Positions 53,049 through 63,787 of a stretch of DNA of 64,000 bases are shown in pieces (position 1 is the stretch's first letter; each line of letters begins with the position of its first letter). A program made the position numbers and the translations under genes. The DNA is from Micromonospora inositola (GTDB taxonomy: Bacteria > Actinomycetota > Actinomycetes > Mycobacteriales > Micromonosporaceae). Below the pieces are notes generated by a model. It saw nothing but the letters and a program-made list of their open reading frames with translations. It searched no databases and was not told where the DNA came from. The stretch is from NCBI RefSeq assembly GCF_900090285.1, contig NZ_LT607754.1:1860001-1924000 (forward strand). Direction: 5' to 3'.

Positions 53049-54314
53049 ATGTCCGTTCATTCCCGCTCCACCCGCCAGCACCTGCTCCGTAGCAGCCTCG
53101 CGGTCGGTGCGCTGGCCGCGCTCGGCACCGGCCTGCTGCCCGCCGCCCCGGCCGGTGCCGCCCCCGCCCGGACCGACCTCGTCGTCGGGACCTCCGTCGA
53201 CCCCGTCGAGGTGCCAGCCGGGGGCGGCTCGTCGACCCTGACCCTCGACCTGCGCAACTCCGGCACGAAGGCCAGCCAGGACGTGACCGTGGCGTTCACG
53301 CTGCCGGCGGGCACCTGGTTCTTCACCGACGGGTTCGTGGTCCCGCCGAGCTGGCACTGCGACCTGCTGGGCACCGCGACCTGCAGCTACGCCCCGCTCG
53401 CCGCCGGGGAGGTCGCCGACACGCTGAGCATCCCGTTCGGGATCCCGGCTGGTACCGCCGGCGACACGCTGACCATCACAGCGACGGCGTCGACCCGCAT
53501 GGAGTCGTCGCTCACCAACAACACGGGCCAGGCGACCGTGCACTACATCCCCAGCACGGTGGATCTGGACTTCGTGCCCGCCGCCACCACCCAGCAACTG
53601 CTCCCGAACGAACAGGCGCAGCTCGTCACGTCGGTCCGGAACACCGGGAATTCGCCCTCGGGCGAGGTCACCGTCACCACCCCCGTGCCGGCCGGCATGC
53701 GCGGCTGGGAAACCTACAACGAGGGGTGGGACTGCGCGTTCGGCAACGGCGTGGCCGACGGCCGGACCGGCTGGCGCTGCGTCCACGGCCCGCTGCAGCC
53801 GGGCCAGACGAGCGAGCCGCTGACCTTTGCCGCGGACCTCACCGACACCACGGTCGGCGACATCGTGACGCTTGAGGCGACCGCGTCGACAACGTCGACG
53901 GAGACCATCCTGGACAACAACATGGCACGGGACACCGTCACGGTGGAGCAGGGCGCCACCGTGCGCGGCACCGTCTGGGTGGACAACAACCGCAACGGCG
54001 TACGGGACGCGAATGAGGGGGGTGCCCCGGTCGGCAACGGCGGGATCGACCACATCGAGCTGATCCCGCAGACCTCGGGCCAACCCGGCTACACGGTCAC
54101 CGTCAACCCCGACGGCACCTACGTCGCGTACGCCCGCCCGGGCACCTACCGTGCGGAGTTCTACGTGCAGGACCCGCACGAGTTCATTGACTCGGTCGAC
54201 TCGGACCTGATCTATCACTGGAACGAGACCGGTGGTTACAACAACTACGGCTACACCGACTGGTTCACCGTGACGACGAGTGACCAGGTCACCCTGGACG
54301 CGGGCGTGAACTGA
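53049..54314 (+). CDS. Secreted protein with DUF11-like repeats and SdrD_B-like domain
   Basis: Exported protein of 421 residues with signal peptide ending near APAGAAPA (about 38). Two Ig-like repeats of DUF11 type follow: about 42-165 (LTLDLRNSGTKASQDVTVAF, SSLTNNTGQATV) and 170-300 (LVTSVRNTGNSPSGEVTVTT, TILDNNMARDTV). The C-terminal part begins ATVRGTVWVDNNRNGVRDAN, a SdrD_B/prealbumin-like domain whose DxNxDG-type loop could bind calcium. There is no LPXTG anchor. Together with the CWB2 protein upstream it forms a cluster of surface proteins. A strong terminator follows. Confidence 0.8.
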   Translation: MSVHSRSTRQHLLRSSLAVGALAALGTGLLPAAPAGAAPARTDLVVGTSVDPVEVPAGGGSSTLTLDLRNSGTKASQDVTVAFTLPAGTWFFTDGFVVPPSWHCDLLGTATCSYAPLAAGEVADTLSIPFGIPAGTAGDTLTITATASTRMESSLTNNTGQATVHYIPSTVDLDFVPAATTQQLLPNEQAQLVTSVRNTGNSPSGEVTVTTPVPAGMRGWETYNEGWDCAFGNGVADGRTGWRCVHGPLQPGQTSEPLTFAADLTDTTVGDIVTLEATASTTSTETILDNNMARDTVTVEQGATVRGTVWVDNNRNGVRDANEGGAPVGNGGIDHIELIPQTSGQPGYTVTVNPDGTYVAYARPGTYRAEFYVQDPHEFIDSVDSDLIYHWNETGGYNNYGYTDWFTVTTSDQVTLDAGVN

Positions 54315-54340
54315 CAATCTTCGGCCGTACCGGTAACACC

Positions 54341-54373
54341 CGGGCGGTCCGGCCTCCGCGGCCGGACCGCCCG
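54341..54373 (+). terminator. Terminator of the DUF11-like gene
   Basis: CGGGCGGTCCGGCC (54341-54354) and GGCCGGACCGCCCG (54360-54373) pair perfectly over 14 bp with a TCCGC loop. From here to 54935 there is no gene I trust, only the direct repeat copy and flanks. A short frame ending SYDFNSLRTKGALSDFLA then TAG (54583-54633) may be the tail of a lost gene. Confidence 0.85.
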
Positions 54374-54557
54374 ATCTCGTCGTAGGCCCGGATCCGTTCG
54401 GCAACGGCCCGGAGGCGGTCGCGAACCGGCTGCACGAAGCGGTGGCGGGTCGGATCTCATGCCCGTAGCTGTCTACGCCCGTGCTGTCGAGTCCGAGTCT
54501 GTTGCCGTCACTGGCCGTGGGGATGGAGCCCGCGGTGTCCAACCGCCGGCTGGGCCA

Positions 54558-54787
54558 GCAGCTTGTCCGCCCACGCTCGTACGACTTCAACAGCCTGCGA
54601 ACGAAGGGCGCCCTGAGCGACTTCCTCGCGTAGCGACCGGCGCGGGCTCGTCAGGCTTCCTCGGCCATCGACCGGCTGCTCGGCGGGGAGGGCACGGGGT
54701 GAGCGCTTGGCTGTACGGATTGCTGCACTCGGGACCGTGGTCAACCGGTGTTTGTGCTGGTGGAGCACAGGGGACTTGAACCCCTAA
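54558..54787. repeat. Direct repeat copy 1 (tRNA-Ala 3' end plus flank)
   Basis: 230 bp that recur at 57556-57785 in the same orientation, at a constant offset of 2998 with no gaps. I count about six mismatches, so roughly 97% identity. Its last 30 bp (54758-54787) equal the CCA end, acceptor and T-arm of tRNA-Ala with one change. The sequence then departs from the tRNA exactly after CCTAA. In this copy a small frame runs through to TAG at 54633; in copy 2 it has a nonsense change (TAC to TAG). Confidence 0.85.
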
Positions 54788-54935
54788 GCCGCAAGCGAGC
54801 CCCAGACCGACTGGAGAGGGACCGATCGGCGCTCCGACCTCCGCCGGACCCGTCACCGCCTCTCGACGTTTCACAGCTCCTGCGGCACTCATCTGTACTG
54901 GCGTTGTACTAGTTGATCTTTGAGAATCGTGGCTT

Positions 54936-55601
54936 TCAGGGCTGGAAGTACTCAGAACCCCAGCAGCTCGCGTCCGCCGGCAACTCCCACCAGTGCGGCA
55001 TCATCGTCGGCCGCCACGCCGGATCCGGCTGGAAGTCCATCCACTGGCCGTCGAAGGGCGCGGCCCCGGCGCGGGCCAGGGCAAGCAGTCGTTCGCCCTC
55101 GGCCCGGACCTCGGCGGCCTCGACTTCATCCCAGAACGCCGGCTCGCCGGTGTACTCGGCGAACGCGTCCTCGTCCTTCCACGACCACCTACCATCCGGA
55201 TAGACGAGAAGGTCGAGCTCCTGGTCGTAGACGTCGACCCCGCCAGCCCACCGGGTGACCGGACGCTCCAGGTTGACATACCAGCCGTCGAAGTCGCCGT
55301 CCGGTCGCCAACTCCACCAAACCGAGTGCGCCGCCCCAGGCGGCATCAACATCAGAGTCCGGAAAGGCTGCCACGTATCCAGGCTGAGCATCGTAGTCAT
55401 CCGCAGCGACGTGAGCAGCGACAGCTTCCGCGTCGACTGGCCAGCGCCGTCAACCCGACGCATGGCCTGTGAGCCAGCCTCGATCCACAGCGCCAGCCCG
55501 CGCTCGTCGTCGCTGACCACTCGCCCGCACAGCACCGAGCCGACCCGGCCGTCCGGATACAGGTGCCGGCGGACGATCGTCTGCCCCCGCTCAAAAATCA
55601 T
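54936..55601 (-). CDS. DUF402 domain protein
   Basis: Protein of 221 residues with the DUF402 fold, known from nucleoside-phosphate and related phosphate-ester hydrolases. The conserved block is WYVNLERPVTRWAGGVDVYD followed by QELDLLVYPDGRWSWKDEDA, with acidic residues that would bind divalent metal. An N-terminal part (IFERGQTIVRRHLYPDGRVG) is usual for actinomycete members. The ATG at 55601 is chosen because MIFERGQ is the typical start. It sits inside the segment that appears inserted between two pieces of a tRNA-Ala copy (54788-55785). Confidence 0.85.
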   Translation of the reverse strand: MIFERGQTIVRRHLYPDGRVGSVLCGRVVSDDERGLALWIEAGSQAMRRVDGAGQSTRKLSLLTSLRMTTMLSLDTWQPFRTLMLMPPGAAHSVWWSWRPDGDFDGWYVNLERPVTRWAGGVDVYDQELDLLVYPDGRWSWKDEDAFAEYTGEPAFWDEVEAAEVRAEGERLLALARAGAAPFDGQWMDFQPDPAWRPTMMPHWWELPADASCWGSEYFQP

Positions 55602-55785
55602 CCGAGCACGATACCCGCCAAGGTCCGGTAATCGTTGCCCCAAACTCGCCAACTCGAACGCCTGCCATCACACCGCAGACCGCCTAAGCCTCGGGCCAGC
55701 AAGCACGGCAAGGTTCAATGACAGCTCCTGCGCCTGAGGGATAGCAACGCTCTGAGGTTTTGTCGTCTGGACGAACGGTCACCGC

Positions 55786-55801
55786 CCCCTGCCTTGCAAA
55801 G
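55786..55801 (-). repeat. 16-bp copy of the tRNA-Ala anticodon region
   Basis: CCCCTGCCTTGCAAAG is identical to 57786-57801, the anticodon-arm part of tRNA-Ala. Joined to 54787, it would restore the order of the intact tRNA exactly (CCTAA then CCCCTGCC). The next 20 bp are only loosely similar to the tRNA. The gap 55602-55942 otherwise holds no gene I can support. Confidence 0.6.
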
Positions 55802-55942
55802 ATCAGGACTGCTGTCTGCCGGCGTCGGTGGCCGGCAGCGGCCATTTCGCCATTCGACTATCCGACAAATTAGTGCCGATCCCGGCCCGCCCCACATTTT
55901 GGGGCTACGCGCACTTCCGGCTCATGTGTCACGATCTTGGCC

Positions 55943-56788
55943 ATGCGTCTTTCGTTCGGCCTGCTCGTTGCATCCGTCGCGGCTGGTCTGCTCTCGGTTG
56001 CGGCGGCGCTGCTCGCCATGCCAGCCGCGGCGCTGCAGTTCGGCCTAGTCATGCTGCTCGCACTGCTCGGCTACGTCCTGATGGATCGAGGTGCGCGCCG
56101 CGTGAGGTGGGCCGTCGCCGCCGGTGTCGGGCTACTTGCCGTGGTCGCGGCGATGAGACTGCTCTGGTACCAGGAACAGGTCGATGAAGCAGGCTGGCTG
56201 GCATACGGCCAAGGGGTAGCGAAGACGTCCATGTTGGCGCGTTGGCGGGAGATGATCGACCGGGAAAGGCTCGCCGCGCTGGGTCTGACGCTTGGCGTTC
56301 TCTGTCTCGCGGCCGGTGTATTGGCGTTACCGTCACGCGGCAGGCGGCGGGGTGTGGCGACCACAGTCCTCGCGCTGCTGCTACTCGCCTGGTTCGGGCT
56401 GAGCTTCGCGCGGGAGTTCGGCCGTTATCCGCTGCTCGACCTGCTCGGGACGGTGTGGCCGGCGCTGCTCGCTGGCCTGGTGACCATGGGGGCGCTCGCG
56501 CTGTCAGGGTGGCGGGCCGACCGGCGTTGGCTGCTCCCGGTGGGGTTGTTCCTGCTGTCACTCGTAGCGGCTCACGCCTACTCGGATCTCGCCGCGCAGT
56601 GGTCAGGCTGGTGGGTTATGGCCAAACCTGCCGACGGCGCCTTCCTGGAGCCAGGGGTGAGGGTGAGCACGTCAACGGAAGGCTTCCCTCAGGTGTCGTG
56701 GGCCATAGAGGCGGCAATCGCGCTCGCCGGCGCGGGACTGGTGGCCGTCGGCGCATTGCGCAGCTCCCGCGAGTCTGACGCTTCATAG
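55943..56788 (+). CDS. Polytopic membrane protein on the island
   Basis: Protein of 281 residues with about seven hydrophobic segments (near 4-24, 28-46, 55-72, 109-126, 137-154, 167-184, 194-212 and a last one at 252-272). No motif identifies a transporter or enzyme. It contains a TTA codon at 56327 and several rarely used codons (CTA, GTA, TTG), consistent with transfer. The TTG at 55937 is a possible alternative start. It faces the SUKH gene. Function unknown. Confidence 0.6.
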   Translation: MRLSFGLLVASVAAGLLSVAAALLAMPAAALQFGLVMLLALLGYVLMDRGARRVRWAVAAGVGLLAVVAAMRLLWYQEQVDEAGWLAYGQGVAKTSMLARWREMIDRERLAALGLTLGVLCLAAGVLALPSRGRRRGVATTVLALLLLAWFGLSFAREFGRYPLLDLLGTVWPALLAGLVTMGALALSGWRADRRWLLPVGLFLLSLVAAHAYSDLAAQWSGWWVMAKPADGAFLEPGVRVSTSTEGFPQVSWAIEAAIALAGAGLVAVGALRSSRESDAS

Positions 56789-56951
56789 GTTGAGGCTGGG
56801 CAAGGTGGATCTCTCGGGGAGCGAATCTCCGAGGAGGGTCGGGGTTCGGGGCGGAGCCCCGAGGTCTTCGAGTCCTGGTCGTCCCCAACTTTGGCCGGCC
56901 GGCGCGGCCGATGCCGGCCGGAGGTCGCCAGCAGGCCGGGGCCGGGCCGGC

Positions 56952-56972
56952 GCGGCCCGCTTCGCGGGCCGC
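56952..56972. terminator. Hairpin between convergent island genes
   Basis: GCGGCCCGC (56952-56960), a TTC loop and GCGGGCCGC (56964-56972). A perfect 9-bp stem between two facing genes, probably ending both. The same 228-bp gap also has the hairpin TCGGGGC-GGA-GCCCCGA. Confidence 0.65.
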
Positions 56973-57016
56973 CTTGATCCGATAGAGGCTAGTTCGGCAG
57001 TGGACGGCGGAACGGG

Positions 57017-57508
57017 TTACTGGTCCTCGTCGTCATCTTCGTAGGCCTCGCACGAGACCAAGCCATTCATGAACTCCCCGAACGAGTCTGCGATCCGTCG
57101 AGGAACTTTGTCTTCGTCGACGTATACGACCGCCGGCTCCCCGCCCGGTCCGGACTCGGAGTAGTCGAGCATGACCGTGTCAGGGCCAGCCGCAGGTGTC
57201 ACACCGAGCACGACCCCGACCTTCGGGTAGTCCCACTCGGAGATCAGGTTAGCGGACTGTGCGTCGACCCCCTCCTCATATCCGATGCCCATGATGACGT
57301 CTACCCCGAAGTGGTCGGCAGCCCAGGACGTCCGGAAGCTCGTGGGATAGCAGCTGTTCTTCAGAACACCGCCGTTCTGCCGATACATCAGCTCCACGTA
57401 ACTCCGCGGCAACCGAACTCCGAGAGTTTCCTCGGCCCGCCGAACCATGTCCTCGGTCAGAGGTGGTCCGATCCATGGCGACGGACCGACTTCGAATGGA
57501 CCAGTCAT
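57017..57508 (-). CDS. SUKH (SMI1/KNR4) family protein
   Basis: Protein of 163 residues with the SMI1/KNR4 fold: TEDMVRRAEETLGVRLPRSY (the typical LP-x-x-Y start helix), YVELMYRQNGGVL, a central GIGYEEG, and DTVMLDYSESGPGGEPAVVY. The protein ends in an acidic tail (EDDDEDQ). SUKH proteins are most often immunity proteins against polymorphic toxins, less often structural regulators. No toxin gene is adjacent, so this is an orphan. It lies inside the tRNA-Ala island. Confidence 0.85.
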   Translation of the reverse strand: MTGPFEVGPSPWIGPPLTEDMVRRAEETLGVRLPRSYVELMYRQNGGVLKNSCYPTSFRTSWAADHFGVDVIMGIGYEEGVDAQSANLISEWDYPKVGVVLGVTPAAGPDTVMLDYSESGPGGEPAVVYVDEDKVPRRIADSFGEFMNGLVSCEAYEDDDEDQ

Positions 57509-57555
57509 TTCAGCGAGCCCTTTTCATCGTCAGAACTTGGGCTGGACCGGTACGG

Positions 57556-57785
57556 GCAGCTTGTCCGCCCACGCTCGTAGGACTTCAACAGCGTGCGAAC
57601 GAAGGGCGCCCTGAGCGACTTCCTCGCGTAGCGACCGGCGCGGGCTCGTCAGGCTTCCTCGGCCATCGACCGGCTGCTCGGCGAGGAGGACACGGGGTGA
57701 GCGCTTGGCTGTACGGATGGCTGCACTCGGGACCGTGGTCAACCGGTGTTTGTGCTGGTGGAGCCCAGGGGACTTGAACCCCTAA
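57556..57785. repeat. Direct repeat copy 2
   Basis: Partner of 54558-54787. It runs directly into the complete tRNA-Ala gene, so this copy holds the functional 3' end. It differs at about six positions, including TAG instead of TAC at 57580-57582. Confidence 0.85.
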
Positions 57786-57831
57786 CCCCTGCCTTGCAAA
57801 GGCAGTGCTCTGCCAGTTGAGCTAGGGCCCC
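57756..57831 (-). tRNA. tRNA-Ala (anticodon UGC)
   Basis: Complete 76-nt cloverleaf on the minus strand. It begins GGGGCCCTAGCTC, has the anticodon loop TTTGCAA (TGC), the T-arm GGGGTTCAAGTCCCC and ends with an encoded CCA at 57756-57758. It is downstream of tRNA-Ile and DLW-39, the conserved order after gyrA. It is also the insertion target of the island to its left. Confidence 0.95.
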
Positions 57832-57877
57832 GAGGGCGGGCGGAGCCGCCTGGTGCTGGCAGTCGGGAGGCGGACGG

Positions 57878-58006
57878 TCAGCGCAGGTCGGGCGCCGTGG
57901 TCGCCTCGTGCCACAGAGCGCGCTCGTCGTTCGAGGCCTTGACCTTCTTGGCCACGACGGCGGCAACGCCGATGACGCCGACCAGGATCAGAAGCTTCTT
58001 GAACAT
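57878..58006 (-). CDS. DLW-39 family small membrane protein
   Basis: Protein of 42 residues, MFKKLLILVGVIGVAAVVAK followed by a charged end with ALWHEATTAPDLR. It matches the small actinobacterial family encoded between the gyrA-linked tRNA genes. One N-terminal membrane helix with a Lys-rich boundary. The family motif DLW is ALW here. Position between tRNA-Ile and tRNA-Ala supports the call. Function unknown. Confidence 0.8.
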   Translation of the reverse strand: MFKKLLILVGVIGVAAVVAKKVKASNDERALWHEATTAPDLR

Positions 58007-58047
58007 TGGGGCGACCCCTCGCGCTCGACTACCGTCGGACGGTGCGG

Positions 58048-58121
58048 TGGGGCTAGCTGGAATCGAACCAGCGACCTCAGAGTTATCAGCTCTGCGCTCT
58101 AACCGACTGAGCTATAGCCCC
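58048..58121 (-). tRNA. tRNA-Ile (anticodon GAU)
   Basis: 74-nt cloverleaf on the minus strand beginning GGGGCTATAGCTC, anticodon loop CTGATAA (GAT), T-arm CTGGTTCGATTCCAG and acceptor end GCCCCA. CCA is not encoded. Upstream of DLW-39 and downstream of the DUF3566 gene, as in other actinomycetes. Confidence 0.95.
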
Positions 58122-58271
58122 GCGTAGCGACGAGCAAGGTTAACCCATCGCCGCGGCCCGCCCCAAATCGGGGTGGCCGTGGCGCGGCACTCGCCCGCAC
58201 CAGATCGAACCTACCCGGATGCGCGACGCCGGGGCGACCGCTTTACGCGGCGCCCCGGCGGCCCCGCTGGT

Positions 58272-59180
58272 TCAGTCCCGCTCGGCGAGCGTCAGCTCGA
58301 TCCCGCCGACCAGGTCGGCACAGACGTTGTAGACGAACGCGCCAAGCGTGGCGAGCGCGGTGAAGAGCACGACGTTGACCAGGCCGATCAGCGCCGAGCT
58401 GAGGATGACGCCCTTGGCGGTGATCTGGAAGCCGCTGGCGCTCTGACCGCCGGCGTTGACCAGGTCGGACAGGCTGTCGTTGACGCTCTGGAACACGCCC
58501 ATGGCATCCAGGGCCAGGTAGAGCACCGAGGTGGCGACGACCACCACGATGAAGAGCACCACCGAGACGGCGAACGCGAACTTCATCACGGACCACGGGT
58601 CGATCCGCTTGAGGTTCAGCCGGGCCCGGCGCGGCCCACGGGACGCGGCCGAGCTGACCGAGCTACGCGCGGCGCGTACCGCCTCACCCACGCGCGCGGC
58701 GCCGACGGCCGCCGCGCCGCTGATGCCCGGCGGCAGGCCGCCGCCGTTGGCCGGGCGGCTCGGCGTGCCCGGGCGGGCGCCGTCCGGCAACGGCCTGGTG
58801 GCGGTGCCGACGCCCGACGCGACCCGGGGCTGGGTGCCGGTGGTACCGGTCGACGGTCGGGCCGCGCCCGCCGCGACCGGCCGTGTCGTGGCGGGCTTTG
58901 CCGTAGGGGCCGCCGGGGCGGCCATGCCGTCGGCGGAGGTGGGCGCGTCGCCCTTGGCGTTCTCGGTCTTGTCGCTCGCCCCCGAATCCTCCGTGGGCTT
59001 CTCCGGCGGGGGTGTCATGCCGGGGGCCCGGGTGAATTTCGGGGCAGGCGCGTCGGCGGGGACGGTGGCCCGGCCCACGGCCGCGCGGCCGGTCGCTGGT
59101 GTGCCGCCCTTGGCGGCCTCCTCGTCGACCGGGTTGGCCGAGGTCCCCGTGTTCCCCGACTTCGCCTGTGTCTCCGTCAT
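58272..59180 (-). CDS. DUF3566 domain membrane protein
   Basis: Protein of 302 residues. The first 185 residues are a disordered Pro/Ala/Thr/Gly-rich tail. The DUF3566 domain (about 190-302) begins with LKRIDPWSVMKFAFAVSVVL and has two membrane helices (FVVLFIVVVVATSVLYLALD region and the GVILSSALIGLVNVVLFTAL region). It starts 4 nt after the gyrA stop codon and is surely co-transcribed with it, as in most actinobacteria. Possible role with the division or replication machinery is unproven. Confidence 0.9.
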   Translation of the reverse strand: MTETQAKSGNTGTSANPVDEEAAKGGTPATGRAAVGRATVPADAPAPKFTRAPGMTPPPEKPTEDSGASDKTENAKGDAPTSADGMAAPAAPTAKPATTRPVAAGAARPSTGTTGTQPRVASGVGTATRPLPDGARPGTPSRPANGGGLPPGISGAAAVGAARVGEAVRAARSSVSSAASRGPRRARLNLKRIDPWSVMKFAFAVSVVLFIVVVVATSVLYLALDAMGVFQSVNDSLSDLVNAGGQSASGFQITAKGVILSSALIGLVNVVLFTALATLGAFVYNVCADLVGGIELTLAERD

Positions 59181-59184
59181 TCAA

Positions 59185-61704
59185 CTAGTCCTGTTCGTCA
59201 GGCTCGTCGGCATTGCGAGCAATCGCCACGATAGTCACGCCGTCCGGGAGGTCCATCAGCTTGACCCCCATTGTGTTCCGGTCACGCGTACGGCGTACAG
59301 GCTTCACCGGAGTCCGAATGACGCCACCGTTGCTGGTAATCGCGAACAGCTCGTCGTCCGGGTCGATCACCACCGCACCGACCAGACCGCCGCGTCGCTC
59401 GGTGATCTTCGCAGTCAGTACGCCCTTACCTCCCCGGCCCTGGACCGGGTATTCCTCGATCGGGGTGCGTTTCGCGTATCCCCCGTTCGTCGCGACCAGC
59501 ACGTCCAGGCCCTCGCGGACGACCTCCATGGCCAGCAGGACGTCGTCCTCGCTGAACCGCATGCCGATCACGCCCGAGGTGGCCCGGCCCATCGGCCGCA
59601 GCGCCTCGTCGCTGGCGTTGAACCGGATCGCCTGCGCGTTCTTGGAGACCAGCAGCAGGTCGTCCTCCGGCGCGACCAGGGCAGCACCGACCAGCTCGTC
59701 CTCATCGCGCAGGTTGATCGCGATGATGCCGCCGGAACGGGGGGAGTCGAACTCCTCGAGCCGCGTCTTCTTCACCAGGCCGTTCTTCGTGGCCAGTACC
59801 AGGTAGGGAGCCACCTGGTAGTTCGGAATTTCGATGATCTGCGCGATCTGCTCGTCCGGTTGGAACGCAAGCAGATTGGCCACGTGCTGGCCCTTGGCCA
59901 CCCTACTGGCTTCGGGAAGCTCGTACGCCTTCGCCCGGTAGACCCGACCCTTGTTCGTGAAGAACAGCATCCAGTCGTGGGTGGAGCATACGAAGAAGTG
60001 GCTGACGATGTCGTCCTGCCGCAGCGTCGCGCCGCTGACACCCTTGCCGCCCCGCCGCTGGGAGCGGTACAGGTCGACCTTGGTCCGCTTGGCGTACCCG
60101 GTGCGGGTGATGGTGACCACCACGTCCTCGCGGGCGATCAGGTCCTCCATCGAGACCTCGCCCTCGAACGGCATGATCTTCGTACGCCGCTCGTCGCCCC
60201 ACTTCGCGACGATCTCGCCGAGCTCCTCGGAGACGATCTTCCGCTGCCGCTCCGGCTTGGCGAGGATGTCCTTGAGGTCGGCGATCTCGATCTCGAGCTT
60301 GGCCAGGTCGTCCAGGATCCGCTGCCGCTCCAGGGCGGCGAGGCGGCGCAGCTGCATGTCCAGGATCGCGGTCGCCTGGATCTCGTCGATCTCCAGCAGC
60401 CGGATCAGGCCCTGCCGGGCGTCCTCGACCGTCGGCGAGCGCCGGATCAGGGCGATCACCTCATCGAGGGCATCGAGGGCCTTGGACAGACCGCGCAGGA
60501 TGTGCGCCCGCTCCTCCGCCTTGCGCAGCCGGAACGCGGTCCGCCGCCGGATCACGTCGATCTGGTGCTCGACGTAGTAGCGGAGGAACTGGGCCAGGTT
60601 GAGCGTGCGCGGCACCCCGTCGACCAGGGCCAGCATGTTGGCGCCGAAGGTCTCCTGGAGCTGGGTGTGCTTGTAGAGGTTGTTCAGCACCACCTTGGCG
60701 ACCGCGTCGCGCTTGAGCACGAGCACGATCCGCATGCCGGTACGCCCGGAGGACTCGTCCCGGATGTCGGCGATGCCGGCGAGCTTGCCCTCCTTGATCA
60801 GCTCGGCGATCCGCTCGGCCAGGTTGTCCGGGTTGACCTGGTACGGCAGCTCGCTGACCACCAGGCAGGGACGGCCACGCTTGTCCTCCTCCACCTCCAC
60901 CACGGCGCGCATCCGGATCGAACCCCGCCCGGTCCGGTACGCGTCCTGGATCGCCTGGGTGCCGACGATCAGGCCGTGGGTGGGGAAGTCCGGGCCCTTG
61001 ACGATCTCCAGCAGCGCGTCGAGGGTGGTGGCCTCGTCCTCCTCCGGGTGCTCCAGGCACCACTGCACCGCCGCGCCGATCTCGCGCAGGTTGTGCGGCG
61101 GGATCTTGGTGGCCATGCCGACCGCGATGCCCTCGGAGCCGTTCACCAGCAGGTTGGGGATCCGCGACGGCAGGATGGTGGGCTCCTTGGCCCGGCCGTC
61201 GTAGTTGTCCTGCAGGTCGACGGTGTCCTCGTCGATGTCCCGCAGCATCTCCATCGCCAGCGGGTCGAGCTTGCACTCGGTATACCGCATCGCCGCGGCC
61301 GGATCATTACCCGGCGAGCCGAAGTTGCCGTTGCCGTCGACCAGTGGGTAGCGCAGCGACCATGGCTGGGCCATCCGGACCAGCGCGTCGTAGATCGCCG
61401 AGTCGCCGTGCGGGTGGAACTGACCCATCACGTCACCGACGACGCGGGAGCACTTCACGTAGCCACGGTCCGGCCGGTAGCCGGAGTCGAACATGGCGTA
61501 GAGGATCTTGCGGTGAACCGGCTTGAGCCCGTCCCGGACGTCCGGCAGGGCCCGCCCCACGATGACGCTCATCGCGTAGTCGAGGTACGAGCGCTGCATC
61601 TCGACCTCGAGGCCGACCGGCTCGATCCGGTCGTGCGCCACGACGGCGGCGGCTGTCTCCGGGATCTCCGGCTCGCTCGGGGTGGACTCGGGAGTATCGG
61701 TCAC
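59185..61704 (-). CDS. gyrA: DNA gyrase subunit A
   Basis: Type II topoisomerase subunit of 839 residues that cleaves and rejoins DNA. The catalytic tyrosine is Tyr141 in [11 protein letters not shown]. The quinolone-resistance region reads [20 protein letters not shown] with Ser102 and Asp106 at the positions usually mutated in resistant strains, so it looks wild type. The C-terminal pinwheel contains the GyrA box QRRGGKGV (near 557). A GTG start at 61704 follows AAGGG by 6 nt. It lies 130 bp downstream of gyrB, with a DnaA-box-like cluster between them. Confidence 0.98.
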   Translation of the reverse strand: MTDTPESTPSEPEIPETAAAVVAHDRIEPVGLEVEMQRSYLDYAMSVIVGRALPDVRDGLKPVHRKILYAMFDSGYRPDRGYVKCSRVVGDVMGQFHPHGDSAIYDALVRMAQPWSLRYPLVDGNGNFGSPGNDPAAAMRYTECKLDPLAMEMLRDIDEDTVDLQDNYDGRAKEPTILPSRIPNLLVNGSEGIAVGMATKIPPHNLREIGAAVQWCLEHPEEDEATTLDALLEIVKGPDFPTHGLIVGTQAIQDAYRTGRGSIRMRAVVEVEEDKRGRPCLVVSELPYQVNPDNLAERIAELIKEGKLAGIADIRDESSGRTGMRIVLVLKRDAVAKVVLNNLYKHTQLQETFGANMLALVDGVPRTLNLAQFLRYYVEHQIDVIRRRTAFRLRKAEERAHILRGLSKALDALDEVIALIRRSPTVEDARQGLIRLLEIDEIQATAILDMQLRRLAALERQRILDDLAKLEIEIADLKDILAKPERQRKIVSEELGEIVAKWGDERRTKIMPFEGEVSMEDLIAREDVVVTITRTGYAKRTKVDLYRSQRRGGKGVSGATLRQDDIVSHFFVCSTHDWMLFFTNKGRVYRAKAYELPEASRVAKGQHVANLLAFQPDEQIAQIIEIPNYQVAPYLVLATKNGLVKKTRLEEFDSPRSGGIIAINLRDEDELVGAALVAPEDDLLLVSKNAQAIRFNASDEALRPMGRATSGVIGMRFSEDDVLLAMEVVREGLDVLVATNGGYAKRTPIEEYPVQGRGGKGVLTAKITERRGGLVGAVVIDPDDELFAITSNGGVIRTPVKPVRRTRDRNTMGVKLMDLPDGVTIVAIARNADEPDEQD

Positions 61705-61740
61705 TGTTAACCCTTATCAGACTCAGAGTCGTTTTCGTGC

Positions 61741-61792
61741 TGTGGATAACGGCTGTGGAAACCGGCCAGGCTGTGGATAACTCTGTGGATCG
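61741..61792. promoter_or_regulatory. Cluster of four DnaA-box-like sites
   Basis: TGTGGATAA at 61741-61749 and 61772-61780 are perfect complements of the consensus box TTATCCACA. Near matches are TGTGGAAAC at 61754-61762 and TGTGGATCG at 61784-61792. All four face the same way within 52 bp of the gyrB-gyrA spacer. Confidence 0.7.
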
Positions 61793-61834
61793 CCGAGCCG
61801 GCCGGTGGATGTCCGACTGGCCCGGCGAGGTCCG

Positions 61835-63787
<1,953 letters not shown>

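Larger units (their letters stand above)
54758..57831. mobile_element. Genomic island at tRNA-Ala(UGC)
   Basis: A segment of about 3 kb lies between a partial tRNA-Ala 3' end at 54758-54787 and the complete tRNA-Ala gene at 57756-57831, flanked by the 230-bp direct repeat. It contains a DUF402 gene, a membrane protein gene with a TTA codon and a SUKH gene, all of less biased composition than the surroundings. No integrase, excisionase or replication gene is present, so it is either a decayed integrative element or an element moved in trans. Boundaries are inferred from the repeats. Confidence 0.6.

Noticed and set aside
54459..54779. About 100-codon plus-strand frames in both repeat copies (also 57463-57777)
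   Set aside because: They run into the tRNA-Ala end and follow the repeat rather than coding constraint. The differences between the copies are not biased to third positions.
56789..56890. tRNA-like stretch with TTCGAGTCC and strong hairpins
   Set aside because: No acceptor stem or T-stem pairing can be formed. It is more likely GC hairpins between convergent genes.
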